From Thauera sp. GDN1 (GTDB lineage: Bacteria > Pseudomonadota > Gammaproteobacteria > Burkholderiales > Rhodocyclaceae), in NCBI RefSeq assembly GCF_029223545.1, contig NZ_CP097870.1:3806386-3870385 (forward strand): DNA of 64,000 nt. The letters are read 5' to 3'. The notes beneath the pieces are model-generated. The model did not search any database and was not told where the DNA came from. It saw nothing but the letters and a program-made list of their open reading frames with translations. Of this stretch, positions 23,296 to 32,855 are shown piece by piece (the first letter of the stretch is position 1; every line of letters begins with the position of its first letter). A program made the position numbers and the translations under genes.

Positions 23296-25137
23296 TCAGG
23301 GCGTCTCGCACAGGCAATGGAGGTACAGGTGGCGCGGATCGTTCCAGCGCAGAAGCTCGGCGGTCGAGCGCTGCACCTCGCCGAGCAGCGCGCCCAGCGG
23401 GCCGCTCGCCAGGCCGCCGCCGACCAGATCGAGGCCGAGGTCCTCGCCGGTGCTCAGCAGGCGGCGCAGCATGCGCTGCTCGAAGGAATCCACCGCCTCC
23501 GGCCACACCAGCTCGTACTCGCTGATCCCGGCGCGCGCGGCCGCCGCGGCGATCGCGTCCTGCAGGCCGCCGAGCTTGTCCACCAGGCCGAGCCCGCTGG
23601 CAGCCTCGCCGGTCCATACCCGGCCGCGGGCGACCGCATCGACCTCGCCGGTCGTCATCTTGCGCGCCTGCGCCACCACGTCGAGGAAGCGGCGGTAGCC
23701 GTGCTCGATGCTGAGCTGCATGGCCGCGGCCGCGTCCTCGTCGAGCGGGCGGCGCGGGTCGAGCGCGCCGGCGAGCGGCGCGGTGGCCACGCCATCGACG
23801 CCGATGCCGAGCCGGCGCAGCGGTTCGGAGAACTCCGGGAACAGGCCGAAGATGCCGATCGAGCCGGTGACCGTGGCCGGCGCGGCCCAGATCTCGTCGG
23901 CGCCGGAAGCGATCCAGTAGCCGCCCGAGGCCGCCACCGAGCTCATCGACGCGATCACCGGCTTGCCGGCCTGGCGGGTGAGCTCCAGCTCGCGGCGGAT
24001 CAGCTCGGAGGCCCAGGCGCTGCCGCCCGGGCTGTCGATGCGCAGCACCACCGCCTTGACGCTGTCGTCCTCGCGCGCCTCGCGGATCAGGCGCGCGAAG
24101 GTGTCGCCGGCGACCACGCCGGTGGGCTCCATGCCGTCGACGATCGTGCCCTGGGCGACGATCACCGCGATGCTGTCGGAGGCGCCCTCGCCCTGGCGAC
24201 CGACCACCGCCAGATAGCCTTCGACGTCGATGCTGCGCGCCTCGTTGCTGTCGGCCGCCTTGCCCGCGGTCTCGATCAGGCGCGCGCGCCACTCGTCGCG
24301 GGTGCTGAAGCGATCGACCAGCCCGGCCTTCAGCGCGGCCTGCGCGGCGTCGCCGCCGCTGGCCTCCAGCGCCTGGCGGATGCCGGCCACATGGGCGTCG
24401 ACCGCGTCCGGCGTCAGCTTGCGGCTGGCGGCGATGTCGTCGCGCATGATCCGCCACAGGCCGTCGAGCAGGTCGCGGGTGGATTCGCGGTCCTCCGCGG
24501 ACATGTCGTTGCGGGTGAAGGGTTCGGAGAAGGACTTGTACTCGCCGACGCGGAACACGTGCACCTTGACGCCGAGCCTGTCGAGCGCGTCCTTGAAGTA
24601 GGTGCCGTAACGCGCCAGGCCGCGCAGCAGCACGAAGCCGTCGGGCGACAGATGCACCTCGTCGGCCACCGAAGCGAGGTAGTACTGCGACTGGGTGAAG
24701 CGCTCGCCGCGCGCCAGGACCGGCTTGCCCGAGGTCTTGAAATGCTCGATCGCGGCGCGCAACTCGGCGAGCTTGGACAGGCCGCCGCCGACCAGCTCGT
24801 CGGTCTCGATCACCAGTACGGCGATGCGATCGTCGTCGCGCGCGCGGCGCACCGCCTCGGTCAGGTCGGCCAGGCGCACCTGCCCGGCCGGCGCGCCGCC
24901 GGCACGTAGCAGCGCGAGCGGGGGCTCCAGCTCGGCCTGCTCGACGATGGTGCCCACCGGCCGCAGCACCAGCGCGGAGCCGGCCGGCACGTCCGGCTCG
25001 GGATGGAAGAAGAAGGCCACCAGCACGCCGATGCCGAAGATCAGCAGCGCGTAGAACACGCCGCGCACGATCAGGTCGAGCAGGCGCACGAACATGCGCA
25101 GCACGTTGTAGATGAAGCGGAACAGGCCTCGAATCAC
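23296..25137 (-). CDS. sppA: Signal peptide peptidase SppA (67-kDa type)
   Basis: Membrane-bound serine protease with a Ser-Lys dyad that degrades leftover signal peptides. One N-terminal membrane anchor (FYALLIFGIGVLVAFFFHP, ~28-46), then two tandem ClpP-like domains, 613 residues as in E. coli SppA. The likely catalytic Lys lies in the N-domain segment RYGTYFKDALDRLG. The Ser lies in the C-domain SSVAASGGYWIASGADEI, followed by TVTGSIGIFG. It is downstream of the trmB-thiG-thiS group on the same strand, 40 bases from trmB. Confidence 0.93.
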   Translation of the reverse strand: MIRGLFRFIYNVLRMFVRLLDLIVRGVFYALLIFGIGVLVAFFFHPEPDVPAGSALVLRPVGTIVEQAELEPPLALLRAGGAPAGQVRLADLTEAVRRARDDDRIAVLVIETDELVGGGLSKLAELRAAIEHFKTSGKPVLARGERFTQSQYYLASVADEVHLSPDGFVLLRGLARYGTYFKDALDRLGVKVHVFRVGEYKSFSEPFTRNDMSAEDRESTRDLLDGLWRIMRDDIAASRKLTPDAVDAHVAGIRQALEASGGDAAQAALKAGLVDRFSTRDEWRARLIETAGKAADSNEARSIDVEGYLAVVGRQGEGASDSIAVIVAQGTIVDGMEPTGVVAGDTFARLIREAREDDSVKAVVLRIDSPGGSAWASELIRRELELTRQAGKPVIASMSSVAASGGYWIASGADEIWAAPATVTGSIGIFGLFPEFSEPLRRLGIGVDGVATAPLAGALDPRRPLDEDAAAAMQLSIEHGYRRFLDVVAQARKMTTGEVDAVARGRVWTGEAASGLGLVDKLGGLQDAIAAAAARAGISEYELVWPEAVDSFEQRMLRRLLSTGEDLGLDLVGGGLASGPLGALLGEVQRSTAELLRWNDPRHLYLHCLCETP

Positions 25138-25177
25138 GCCCTCGGGTCCTCGATCGGTACGGGTTGGTCGGCTCGGA

Positions 25178-25987
25178 TCAGTCGGCGCGGCGGCGGAACA
25201 CCAGGTCCCACACGCCGTGACCCAGCTTCAGACCGCGGTTTTCGAATTTCGTCAGCGGCCGGTAGTCGGGACGCGGCGCGAAGCCGTCGGCGGTGTTCTG
25301 CAGCAGCGGCTCGGCGGAGACGACTTCCAGCATCCAGTGCGCGTAGTCCTCCCAGTCGGTGGCGCAGTGCAGGTAGCCGCCGGGGGCGAGCTTCTGCGCG
25401 ATCAGCGCGACGAAATCGGACTGGATGATGCGGCGCTTGAAGTGGCGCTTCTTGCGCCACGGGTCGGGGAAGAACACATGCACGCCGGCGAGTGCGCCGT
25501 CGGCGATCATGTCGCGCATCACCTCGACCGCGTCGTGCTGCATGATGCGCAGGTTGCTCAGCCCGCCCTCGGCGATCAGCTTGCACAGCGCGCCGACGCC
25601 CGGCGTATGCACCTCGATGCCGAGGAAGTCGTGATCCGGCATCGCCGCGGCGATCCGCGCCGTGGTCTCGCCCATGCCGAAGCCGATCTCGAGGATCTTC
25701 GGCGCCTTGCGGCCGAAGGCGGCATCGAGGTCGAGCGGCGCGACGCGGTAGTCCATGCCGATCTTCGGCAGCATGTCGTCGAGATAGCGCTGCTGCGCCT
25801 CGGACATGCGGCCCTGGCGCAGCACGAAGCTGCGGATGCTGCGGCTGGAGAAACGGTGCTCGGGACTGTCGCGGCCGATGATCTCGACCCCGGCGACCGG
25901 CGCCATCCCGTCATGCTTCTGCGCTGCCGACGCGCCGCCGGCCTGCCCCTGCTCGGGCATGGCCGCCTTGTTGCCGATCTCGCTCAT
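25178..25987 (-). CDS. trmB: tRNA (guanine-N7)-methyltransferase TrmB
   Basis: SAM-dependent enzyme that makes m7G46 in tRNA variable loops. SAM-binding motif [15 protein letters not shown], and the substrate/catalytic stretch [15 protein letters not shown] are both intact. Length 269, with a poorly conserved ~45-residue N-terminal extension ([20 protein letters not shown]). The ATG at 25987 overlaps the thiG stop by 4 bases (ATGA), so the gene is coupled to thiamine genes, a frequent arrangement in this group. Confidence 0.94.
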   Translation of the reverse strand: MSEIGNKAAMPEQGQAGGASAAQKHDGMAPVAGVEIIGRDSPEHRFSSRSIRSFVLRQGRMSEAQQRYLDDMLPKIGMDYRVAPLDLDAAFGRKAPKILEIGFGMGETTARIAAAMPDHDFLGIEVHTPGVGALCKLIAEGGLSNLRIMQHDAVEVMRDMIADGALAGVHVFFPDPWRKKRHFKRRIIQSDFVALIAQKLAPGGYLHCATDWEDYAHWMLEVVSAEPLLQNTADGFAPRPDYRPLTKFENRGLKLGHGVWDLVFRRRAD

Positions 25988-26769
25988 GAACCGATCAGCC
26001 CCTGGGTCGGCGAGCTCGGGTCGGCCGAGTAGAACTTGCGCGGCATGCGCCCGGCGAGGAAGGCCTCGCGCCCGGCCTCGACCGCCTTCCGCATCGCGCT
26101 CGCCATCAGCACCGGCTTGCCGGCGGCGGCGATCGCGGTGTTCATCAGCACGCCGTCGCAGCCCAGCTCCATCGCGATCGCGGCGTCCGAGGCGGTGCCC
26201 ACGCCGGCATCGACCAGCACCGGCACCTTGGCGTTGTCGATGATCAGGCGCAGGTTCCACGGGTTCAGGATGCCCATGCCGGAGCCGATCAGCGAGGCCA
26301 GCGGCATGATCGCGCAGCAGCCGATGTCTTCCAGCATCTTCGCCTGGATGGGGTCGTCGGCGCAGTAGACCATGACGTCGAAGCCGTCCTTGACCAGGGT
26401 CTCGGCGGCCTTCAGGGTCTCGGGCATGTTGGGGAACAGGGACTTCGGATCGCCGAGCACCTCGAGCTTGACCAGCGCGTGGCCGTCGAGCAGCTCGCGC
26501 GCCAGGCGCAGCGTGCGCACCGCATCGTCCGCGGTGTAGCAGCCGGCGGTGTTGGGCAGGATGGTGAATCGTTCCGGCGGCAGCACGTCGAGCAGGTTGG
26601 GCTCGCCCGGGTTCTGGCCGATGTTGGTGCGGCGGATGGCGACGGTGACGATCTCGGCGCCGCTGGCGTCGATGGCTTCGCGGGTCTCGGCGAAGTCCTT
26701 GTACTTTCCGGTGCCGACGAGCAGGCGCGAGTTGTAGGCCTTGCCGGCGATGACCAGGGGGTCGTTCAT
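25984..26769 (-). CDS. thiG: Thiazole synthase ThiG
   Basis: Condenses DXP, dehydroglycine and ThiS thiocarboxylate to the thiazole phosphate of thiamine. TIM-barrel protein of 261 residues with [24 protein letters not shown], and the Schiff-base Lys in LVKLEVLGD. Phosphate-binding [24 protein letters not shown] motif is seen as [18 protein letters not shown]. It follows thiS by 68 bases and overlaps trmB by 4. I see no TPP-riboswitch-like element upstream of thiS. Confidence 0.96.
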   Translation of the reverse strand: MNDPLVIAGKAYNSRLLVGTGKYKDFAETREAIDASGAEIVTVAIRRTNIGQNPGEPNLLDVLPPERFTILPNTAGCYTADDAVRTLRLARELLDGHALVKLEVLGDPKSLFPNMPETLKAAETLVKDGFDVMVYCADDPIQAKMLEDIGCCAIMPLASLIGSGMGILNPWNLRLIIDNAKVPVLVDAGVGTASDAAIAMELGCDGVLMNTAIAAAGKPVLMASAMRKAVEAGREAFLAGRMPRKFYSADPSSPTQGLIGS

Positions 26770-26837
26770 GTTCTGAGCCTGTGCTGTTCTGGGTGTGGAG
26801 GAAGGTGCCGAGGCACCGGACGCGGGTCGGCGCGGGA

Positions 26838-27041
26838 TCAGCCGCCGCCGACCGCGACCACGATTTCGAGCTTGTCGCCGTCGGCGAGTTTCACCTCGGC
26901 GTGGCGGGCCTTGGGGACGATCTCGCCGTTGCGCTCGACCGCGAGGCGCTTGCCGACGAGGCCGCGCGCCTCGAGCAGCGCGAGCACGGTGAGATCGGGT
27001 GCCAGCGTCTCGGGCTGGCCATTGAGGATGACCTGGATCAT
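26838..27041 (-). CDS. thiS: Sulfur carrier protein ThiS
   Basis: Ubiquitin-fold sulfur carrier, 67 residues, ending in the obligatory Gly-Gly (here VVAVGGG), which is adenylated and thiocarboxylated before ThiG uses it. It begins [15 protein letters not shown] and contains [20 protein letters not shown], typical of ThiS. It is the first gene of thiS-thiG-trmB and diverges from the metX leader. Confidence 0.93.
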   Translation of the reverse strand: MIQVILNGQPETLAPDLTVLALLEARGLVGKRLAVERNGEIVPKARHAEVKLADGDKLEIVVAVGGG

Positions 27042-27089
27042 GGCGTTCTGGGGTGTCCGGAAGCGAAAAATCTTATCACGCCGGCGGGT

Positions 27090-27118
27090 TTGACTTTTGG
27101 CCGGCCCGGCGCTAACTT
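27090..27118 (+). promoter_or_regulatory. metX promoter
   Basis: TTGACT (27090-27095) and TAACTT (27113-27118) are 17 bases apart, a good sigma-70 pair. Transcription would begin near 27125, two bases before the SAM-II-like structure, so the leader RNA would start almost exactly with the aptamer. Confidence 0.6.
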
Positions 27119-27126
27119 CCAGCCAC

Positions 27127-27185
27127 CTAGCGCCGATTTGATCAACAGCTTGCGGGCGCTCAACAAATACGGCTAAAGCGAGGGC
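27127..27185 (+). ncRNA. SAM-II-like riboswitch upstream of metX
   Basis: The order and sequence of conserved SAM-II elements are present: stem AGCGCC (27129-27134) pairing with GGCGCT (27155-27160), the loop GATTTGAT (27135-27142), GCTTGCGG, and a 3' tail CAACAAATACGGCTAAAGCG. These line up with the published SAM-II consensus (UGAUUUAAC, UUGCAAGCGCG, AAAUGUAGCUAAA). It lies between a promoter and metX, whose product feeds methionine and SAM synthesis, so SAM repression is the expected logic. Called from memory of the family consensus; a covariance-model scan would settle it. Confidence 0.8.
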
Positions 27186-27186
27186 A

Positions 27187-27219
27187 CCCAGTCCGCGTTT
27201 GCAGCCGGCTGGGTTTTTT
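27187..27219 (+). terminator. Intrinsic terminator in the metX leader
   Basis: CCCAG-T-CCG (27187-27195) pairs with CGGCTGGG (27206-27213, one base bulged on the 5' arm) and is followed at once by six T (27214-27219). It lies between the SAM-II-like aptamer and the metX ATG at 27229, so it is placed to attenuate transcription when SAM is bound. The metX ribosome-binding site would have to lie within or just after the T-run. Confidence 0.7.
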
Positions 27220-27228
27220 GTTTTGCAC

Positions 27229-28365
27229 ATGACGAAAATGATCGCTCCCCAATCGGTCGGCGTGGTCGCGCCGCAGCGGGCCGAGTTCACCGAACCGCTC
27301 GCGCTGCGCAGCGGCGGCACGCTGGACAACTACCACCTCGTCTTTGAAACCTACGGCACGCTCAACGCCGAGCGCAGCAACGCGGTGCTGGTGTGCCACG
27401 CGCTGTCGGGCTCGCACCACGTCGCCGGCACCTACGCCGACGCGCCGCACAACGTCGGCTGGTGGGACAACCTGGTCGGCCCGGGCAAGCCGCTGGATAC
27501 GCGCAAGTTCTTCGTGATCGGGGTGAACAACCTGGGCGGCTGCTACGGCTCCTCCGGTCCCAGCCAGATCAACCCCGCCACCGGCAGGCTGTGGGGCGCG
27601 GACTTCCCCTTCGTCACCGTGGAGGACTGGGTGGAATCGCAGGCGCGCCTGGCCGACCGGCTCGGCATCGAGCGCTTCGCCGCGGTGGTCGGTGGCAGCC
27701 TCGGCGGCATGCAGGCGCTGTCGTGGGCGCTGCAGTACCCCGAGCGCGTCGGCCAGGTCGCGGTGATCGCCGCCGCGCCCAAGCTCACCGCGCAGAACAT
27801 CGCCTTCAACGAGGTCGCCCGCCAGGCCATCCTGACCGATCCCGAGTTCCACGGCGGCCACTACTACGAACACGGCGTGGTGCCGGCGCGCGGGCTCAAG
27901 CTGGCGCGCATGGTCGGCCACATCACCTACCTCTCCGACGACTCGATGGCGGAGAAATTCGGCCGCAGCCTGCGCCACGGCCGCAACACCTACAGCTACG
28001 ACGTCGAATTCGAGATCGAGTCCTACCTGCGCTACCAGGGCGACAAGTTCGCCGGCTACTTCGACGCCAACACCTACCTGCTGACCACCAAGGCGCTCGA
28101 CTACTTCGACCCCGCCTTCGAATACGGCGGCAACCTGGCCGCGGCGCTGGCGCGCGCGACCGCGAACTTCCTGGTGGTGTCCTTCACCACCGACTGGCGC
28201 TTCTCGCCCGAGCGTTCGCGCGAGATCGTCTACGCGCTGCTGCACAACCGCCGCAACGTCAGCTACGCCGAGATCGACTGTCCGGCCGGCCACGACTCCT
28301 TCCTGCTCGACGAGCCGCGCTACCACAAGCTGCTGTCGGCCTGGTTCGACCGCATCGAGGTGTGA
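27229..28365 (+). CDS. metX: Homoserine O-acyltransferase MetX
   Basis: Activates homoserine (with acetyl- or succinyl-CoA) in methionine synthesis. Alpha/beta-hydrolase of 378 residues: nucleophile Ser in [14 protein letters not shown], Asp in [15 protein letters not shown], His in [14 protein letters not shown], and an oxyanion region [12 protein letters not shown]. The start is ATG 27229 (ATG 27238 is the alternative). metW follows after one base, and proteobacterial MetX encoded with MetW are often succinyltransferases, but acyl donor cannot be read here. Expected to be SAM-controlled through the leader riboswitch. Confidence 0.95.
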   Translation: MTKMIAPQSVGVVAPQRAEFTEPLALRSGGTLDNYHLVFETYGTLNAERSNAVLVCHALSGSHHVAGTYADAPHNVGWWDNLVGPGKPLDTRKFFVIGVNNLGGCYGSSGPSQINPATGRLWGADFPFVTVEDWVESQARLADRLGIERFAAVVGGSLGGMQALSWALQYPERVGQVAVIAAAPKLTAQNIAFNEVARQAILTDPEFHGGHYYEHGVVPARGLKLARMVGHITYLSDDSMAEKFGRSLRHGRNTYSYDVEFEIESYLRYQGDKFAGYFDANTYLLTTKALDYFDPAFEYGGNLAAALARATANFLVVSFTTDWRFSPERSREIVYALLHNRRNVSYAEIDCPAGHDSFLLDEPRYHKLLSAWFDRIEV

Positions 28366-28366
28366 G

Positions 28367-28957
28367 ATGACTGCCTACCGCTACGACTACGACGTGATCA
28401 CCCAGTGGATCGAACCCGGCGAGAAGGTGCTCGACCTCGGCTGCGGCGACGGCGAACTGCTGCGCCACCTGATGGACGTGCGCCAGGTGCAGGGCTACGG
28501 CGTCGAGAACGATCCGGACAAGCTGCTCGGCAGCGTCAACAACGGCGTCAACGTGATCCAGATGGACCTGGAGAAGGGCCTCGTCGGCCTCGAGGACGGC
28601 TTCTTCGACCATGTGATCATGAGCCTGTCGCTGCAGGCCATGCACAACACCCAGGGCATCCTCGCCGAGATGCTGCGCGTGGGCCGCGAGGCGGTGGTGA
28701 GCTTCCCCAACTTCGGCTACTGGCGCCACCGCCAGAGCATCCTCAACGGCCGCATGCCGGTGTCCGAGAGCCTGCCGCACCAGTGGTTCAACACCCCCAA
28801 CGTGCGCTTCTTCACCATCGCCGACTTCGACGCGCTGTGCGAGATGAACGGCATCGCGGTGCGCGAGCGCCTGGCCTTCGACGAGGGCAAGCTGGTGCTC
28901 GACGAGCCCAACTTCCTCGCCAGCGTGGCTGTTTACCGGCTCGGGCGCAACGGCTGA
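28367..28957 (+). CDS. metW: Methionine biosynthesis protein MetW
   Basis: Methyltransferase-fold partner of MetX, 196 residues, with the SAM-fold motif [15 protein letters not shown] and the MetW-typical [16 protein letters not shown]. In other proteobacteria MetW is required for homoserine acylation in vivo and stabilises MetX, apparently not acting as a methyltransferase. Starts one base after metX, so both share the SAM-II-like leader. Confidence 0.94.
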   Translation: MTAYRYDYDVITQWIEPGEKVLDLGCGDGELLRHLMDVRQVQGYGVENDPDKLLGSVNNGVNVIQMDLEKGLVGLEDGFFDHVIMSLSLQAMHNTQGILAEMLRVGREAVVSFPNFGYWRHRQSILNGRMPVSESLPHQWFNTPNVRFFTIADFDALCEMNGIAVRERLAFDEGKLVLDEPNFLASVAVYRLGRNG

Positions 28958-29071
28958 GGACGCGCGGCGCCCGCCAGCCCGGCCGGGCGCCGCCCACGAC
29001 CCGCAGCGCGCCTCCTATACTGGATTGCGATCCGGCCCGGTGAGGGCCGGCGCCCACAGGAGCGCGCGGCG

Positions 29072-30856
29072 ATGCAAGAAGGCAATCCGGCAATCCTCAT
29101 CGCAACCGGCGCGCTGCCTTCGCTGATCCTGGTCGCCGCGGTGCTGACGCTGCCGGTGTGCCTCGCGCTGCTGGCGATCTACCGGCGCGCGGTGCTGCGC
29201 TCGATGGCGCACACCAGTCCGGCGGCGGGCGAGGAAACCGGGAGGCTAGGCGGGGGCGTCGCCGCACCCGACGACGCCGGGCCGGCAGTGCTCGCGCCCG
29301 CAGAGCCGCCGTCCCCGGCGCTGCAACTCGAGGTGCTGGCCGCGGACAGCCCCGCGCTCGCCGCCGCCCATCCCCTGCATGCCGCGATGCGGCGATCCCT
29401 GCAGGCGCTGAGCCTGATCCATGTGGTGGCCGGCCTGGTCTACGCGCTGGTGCTCACCAGCGCCTGGATGCGCTTCAGCTGGGACGAAGGCGGCTTCGTG
29501 CTGGTCCGCTTCCTGTGGCTGCTGTCGTGCTACGCCTGGCCAACGGCGCTCACCGTCGGCCTGGTGGTGGCGACCACCACCCGCCAGCGCCTGACCGTGG
29601 GCCTGGTCTACCTGCTGATGCTGTTCGCGTTCGCGGGCTGGGGCCTGGTGCGCAACCCGAGCCTGTCCGCGCTCGACATCGCGCGCTTCTGGGCGATCAC
29701 CAACCTGCCCGCCACCGTGCTGCTGCTCGCCTTCCTGCACCGCCGCATCCGCGCGGTCGGGCCGCTGGTGCTCGCCTTCATGGTGGTCGCGCTCACCGGC
29801 TCGGTGATCGCCATCAACCTGGGCGGGCAAAGCGAGACGACGCTGCGCGCGGTGATCACGGTGGGTAATGCGCTTGGTCTCGACGGCTTGCAGACCTTCT
29901 GGGCCGTGATGCTCGCCGGTGCCGCCGTCTCCGGCGTGATCGGCTGGCAGCTGCTGAAGTGGCTGGGTCGTCGTCATGCCGCCCGCCGCAGCAGCGACCA
30001 GACGCTCACGCTGGAGGCGATGTGGCTGCTGTTCGCCGTGGTGCAGACGGTGAGCTTCGCCTTCGAGGGCCTGGCGTGGATGGCGAGCGGGGTGGCCGCG
30101 TTCGCGGCGTGGAAGCTGGTCACGGCCGCCGGCTTCCGGCTGGCCGGGCTCGGGCGGCGCCCTCCCGTCGTCGCACGCCATGAAGCGGCGGACGCGCAGG
30201 CACCGGCGCTGCTGCTGTTGCGCGTGTTCGCGCTCGGCGCACGCAGCGAGCGCCTGTTCGATGCGCTCGGCAAGCGCTGGCTGCGCATCGGCAACATCGA
30301 CATGATCGCCGGGCCCGACCTCGCCACCACGGCGGTGGAACCGCACGAGTTCCTCGATTTCGTCGGCGGCCGGCTGTCACGCCAGTTCGTGCGCGACGAG
30401 GCCGACCTGGCGCGGCGCTTCGCCGCGCGTGCGCTCGGGCCCGACCCGGACGGGCGTCACCGGGTGAACGAATTCTTCTGCCACGACGACACCTGGCGGC
30501 CGACGATGCTGCGCCTGGCCCAGGCCGCCGACGTGGTGCTGATGGATCTGCGCGGCTTCTCGCCGCAGAACCAGGGCTGTCGCTACGAGCTGCAGCAGCT
30601 GCTGGATTTCGTGCCGCTGGCGCGCGTGCTCGTGCTGATCGACGCCGACGCGCCGCGTGATTTCATCGATGGAACGCTGCAGACGCTGTGGCGGGCGAGC
30701 CGGCCCGATTCGCCCAACCGTGCCGCCACGCCACCGCGACTGAAGCTGCTGGAGGACCGCGGCGAAACGACGGTGACGCGGCTGGTCGACACCCTCATCG
30801 GCGCGCTCGACGGACCGCGGACGCAGCACGCGCCGGCCCGCGCGCCGCAGGCCTGA
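29072..30856 (+). CDS. Polytopic membrane protein with a TIR-like C-terminal domain, unknown function
   Basis: A 594-residue protein. Residues ~1-360 hold about eight hydrophobic segments (for example GALPSLILVAAVLTLPVCLA, SLIHVVAGLVYALVLTSAWM, VGLVYLLMLFAFAGWGLV, VIAGAAVSGVIGWQ-like). From ~380 a soluble domain follows: a beta-strand LLLLRVFAL, helix RSERLFDALGKRW, then DVVLMDLRGFSPQNQGCRYE-L with a Glu at ~506. That last part resembles the TIR motif in which S...WC..EL carries the catalytic Glu of NADases. It also contains FFCHDDTW, conserved-looking but unexplained. Overall fold is inference. Stop abuts the convergent gene with no gap. Confidence 0.6.
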   Translation: MQEGNPAILIATGALPSLILVAAVLTLPVCLALLAIYRRAVLRSMAHTSPAAGEETGRLGGGVAAPDDAGPAVLAPAEPPSPALQLEVLAADSPALAAAHPLHAAMRRSLQALSLIHVVAGLVYALVLTSAWMRFSWDEGGFVLVRFLWLLSCYAWPTALTVGLVVATTTRQRLTVGLVYLLMLFAFAGWGLVRNPSLSALDIARFWAITNLPATVLLLAFLHRRIRAVGPLVLAFMVVALTGSVIAINLGGQSETTLRAVITVGNALGLDGLQTFWAVMLAGAAVSGVIGWQLLKWLGRRHAARRSSDQTLTLEAMWLLFAVVQTVSFAFEGLAWMASGVAAFAAWKLVTAAGFRLAGLGRRPPVVARHEAADAQAPALLLLRVFALGARSERLFDALGKRWLRIGNIDMIAGPDLATTAVEPHEFLDFVGGRLSRQFVRDEADLARRFAARALGPDPDGRHRVNEFFCHDDTWRPTMLRLAQAADVVLMDLRGFSPQNQGCRYELQQLLDFVPLARVLVLIDADAPRDFIDGTLQTLWRASRPDSPNRAATPPRLKLLEDRGETTVTRLVDTLIGALDGPRTQHAPARAPQA

Positions 30857-31174
30857 TCAGCCGACGATGAAGGACGCGACGTCGACGCGCACGGCCGGAC
30901 GATCGAGGGCGGCCGCGGTGACCACCGCGAACTTCTTCGCCCACTCGCCCCCCTGTTCGAAACGGCCCTCGCCACCGTACTTGGCGACGTTGAGGATCAT
31001 GTCGAGCACCAGCACCTTACCCATCGGGTTGGACGGGGTGCATTCGAGATCTTCGAACTCGCGCGCGAGCCAGCTGCGCGCCTGATCCTTGGTGGTCGAG
31101 GCCACCTCGGCGTCGTGCAACGCAAACTCGTACTCGCGATCGCCACCGAAGACCACGGTCACTGTGTAGGACAT
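30857..31174 (-). CDS. Conserved-looking small cytoplasmic protein, unknown function
   Basis: A 105-residue soluble protein, MSYTVTVVFGGDREYEFALH at the start and a predicted alpha/beta pattern (KVLVLDMILNVAKYGG, KFAVVTAAAL). No signal peptide, cysteine cluster or known motif. A strong GAGGAGG lies upstream of the ATG at 31174, so it is likely expressed. It is convergent with, and directly touches, the TIR-like membrane protein gene; a functional link is not shown. Confidence 0.65.
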   Translation of the reverse strand: MSYTVTVVFGGDREYEFALHDAEVASTTKDQARSWLAREFEDLECTPSNPMGKVLVLDMILNVAKYGGEGRFEQGGEWAKKFAVVTAAALDRPAVRVDVASFIVG

Positions 31175-31325
31175 GAAAAACGACCTCCTCGAATCGGGGA
31201 TTTTGGCTTTGCCGGCATTGTTGGCGCAGAGCGGGCCGGACGCAAGCAAAGTATCGAATTGTGTAAACCTGGGGGGCCGGGATGATCTGCGATAATGCGC
31301 GGCCCTGCAACGTCCCGCCGCCCCC

Positions 31326-32855
31326 TTGTCTTCCTCCCCCTCCTTTGCCCTCGCCCGCGTCTGGCGCCTGTCCGCCATCCTGGTGCTCGGCTTCGCCTCC
31401 GGCCTGCCGCTGGCGCTGACCGGGCAGGCGATGCAGGCCTGGCTGACGGTCGATGGCGTGGACCTCGCCACCATCGGCTTCTTCGGCCTGGTCGGCGTGC
31501 CCTACACCTTCAAGTTCCTGTGGGCGCCGCTGATGGACCGCTTCGAGCCGCCCTGGCTCGGCCGCCGCCGCGGCTGGCTGGCGCTGACCCAGCTCGCGCT
31601 CGCCGCATTGCTGTGGTGGATGGCGACGCTGTCGCCGACCGCCACCCCCGGCCTGTTCGCCGCGGCCGCGGTGGCGATCGCCTTCCTGTCGGCCTCGCAG
31701 GACGTGGTCGTCGACGCCTACCGCACCGACCTGCTGCCCGAACAGGAGCGCGGCCTCGGCGCCTCGGTCCATGTCTTCGCCTACCGCCTGGCGATGATCC
31801 TGTCCGGCGGCATCGCGCTGATCTGGGCCGGGCAATGGGCGTCGTGGCCGCGGGTGTACGAGACCATGGCGCTGATCATGGCGGCCTGCGGGGTGGTGTC
31901 GCTGCTGGCGCTGCCGCGGGTGTCCGCGGCGCTGAAGCCGCTCGCCTCCGACCCGAAGCGCGAGCTGGTCGGCTTCGCCGCGATGCTCGCCGGCGTCGCC
32001 GCAGGCTACTGGATCGCGCGCCAGGCCCTGATCCTGATCGGCCTCGACCCGAACGACGCGAACCGCTGGATCCAGCTCGTCTTCATCCTCGCCGAGATCG
32101 CACTCGCGCTGCCGCTGGCGTGGTGGGCGGCGCAGCGCGCCGGCTTCGAGACGCTCAACCGCTCGCTGTCGAGCTACTTCGCGCAGCAGGGCGCAGCCGC
32201 CTTCCTGGCGCTGATCATCCTCTACAAGCTCGGCGACGCCTTCGCCGGCAGCCTGACCACGCCCTTCCTGATCAAGGGCATGGGCTTCTCGCAGGAAGAG
32301 GTCGGCATCGCCAACAAGGTCATCGGCATCTGGCTGACCATCCTCGGCGCCTTCATCGGCGGGCTGATCATGACCCGGCTGGCGCTGTACCGCTCGCTGC
32401 TGCTGTTCGGCGTGCTGCAGCTGGTGTCCAACTTCGGCTTCTACCTGCTCGCCCAGCTCGGCAAGGGCGCCTGGGGCGCGGTCATGGTGCCGGCCTTCGA
32501 CTGGGGCTTCGTGGCGATCGACACGCCGGCGGCGCTCGACGGGCTGCTGCTGACGGTCATCGCCGGCGAGAACATCAGCGGCGGCATGGGCACCGTGGCC
32601 TTCGTCGCGCTGCTGATGGGGCTGTGCAACCAGCACTTCACCGCCACCCACTACGCCATGCTGTCGGCCTTCGCCGCGGTCGGGCGGATCTACGTCAGCC
32701 CGCTGTCGGGCGTGCTGTCGCAATCGATCGGCTGGCCGGCCTTCTTCATCTTCTCCATCGTCGTCGCCGTGCCCGGGGTGGTGATGGTGTGGTGGCTGCG
32801 CGACGCGCTGGCGCGCCTCGGCCGGCCGCAGACCGACGGCGCAGTGGACGACTGA
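31326..32855 (+). CDS. ampG: AmpG family muropeptide MFS transporter
   Basis: Major-facilitator permease that imports GlcNAc-anhydroMurNAc peptides for cell-wall recycling and, in other species, signals to AmpR. About 12-14 membrane segments over 509 residues; AmpG-like segments include LVLGFASGLPLALTGQAMQA, PYTFKFLWAPLMDRF, SASQDVVVDAYRTDLL, and VAIDTPAALDGLLLT. Start is TTG 31326: the in-frame stop upstream and the lack of ATG make it the best choice. A -10-like GATAAT at 31291 precedes it. It overlaps azlC by one base. Confidence 0.9.
   Translation: MSSSPSFALARVWRLSAILVLGFASGLPLALTGQAMQAWLTVDGVDLATIGFFGLVGVPYTFKFLWAPLMDRFEPPWLGRRRGWLALTQLALAALLWWMATLSPTATPGLFAAAAVAIAFLSASQDVVVDAYRTDLLPEQERGLGASVHVFAYRLAMILSGGIALIWAGQWASWPRVYETMALIMAACGVVSLLALPRVSAALKPLASDPKRELVGFAAMLAGVAAGYWIARQALILIGLDPNDANRWIQLVFILAEIALALPLAWWAAQRAGFETLNRSLSSYFAQQGAAAFLALIILYKLGDAFAGSLTTPFLIKGMGFSQEEVGIANKVIGIWLTILGAFIGGLIMTRLALYRSLLLFGVLQLVSNFGFYLLAQLGKGAWGAVMVPAFDWGFVAIDTPAALDGLLLTVIAGENISGGMGTVAFVALLMGLCNQHFTATHYAMLSAFAAVGRIYVSPLSGVLSQSIGWPAFFIFSIVVAVPGVVMVWWLRDALARLGRPQTDGAVDD

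Noticed and set aside
26770..27041. A TPP riboswitch ahead of thiSG.
   Set aside because: No TPP-aptamer consensus is visible; thiS has only a short upstream region shared with the metX leader.
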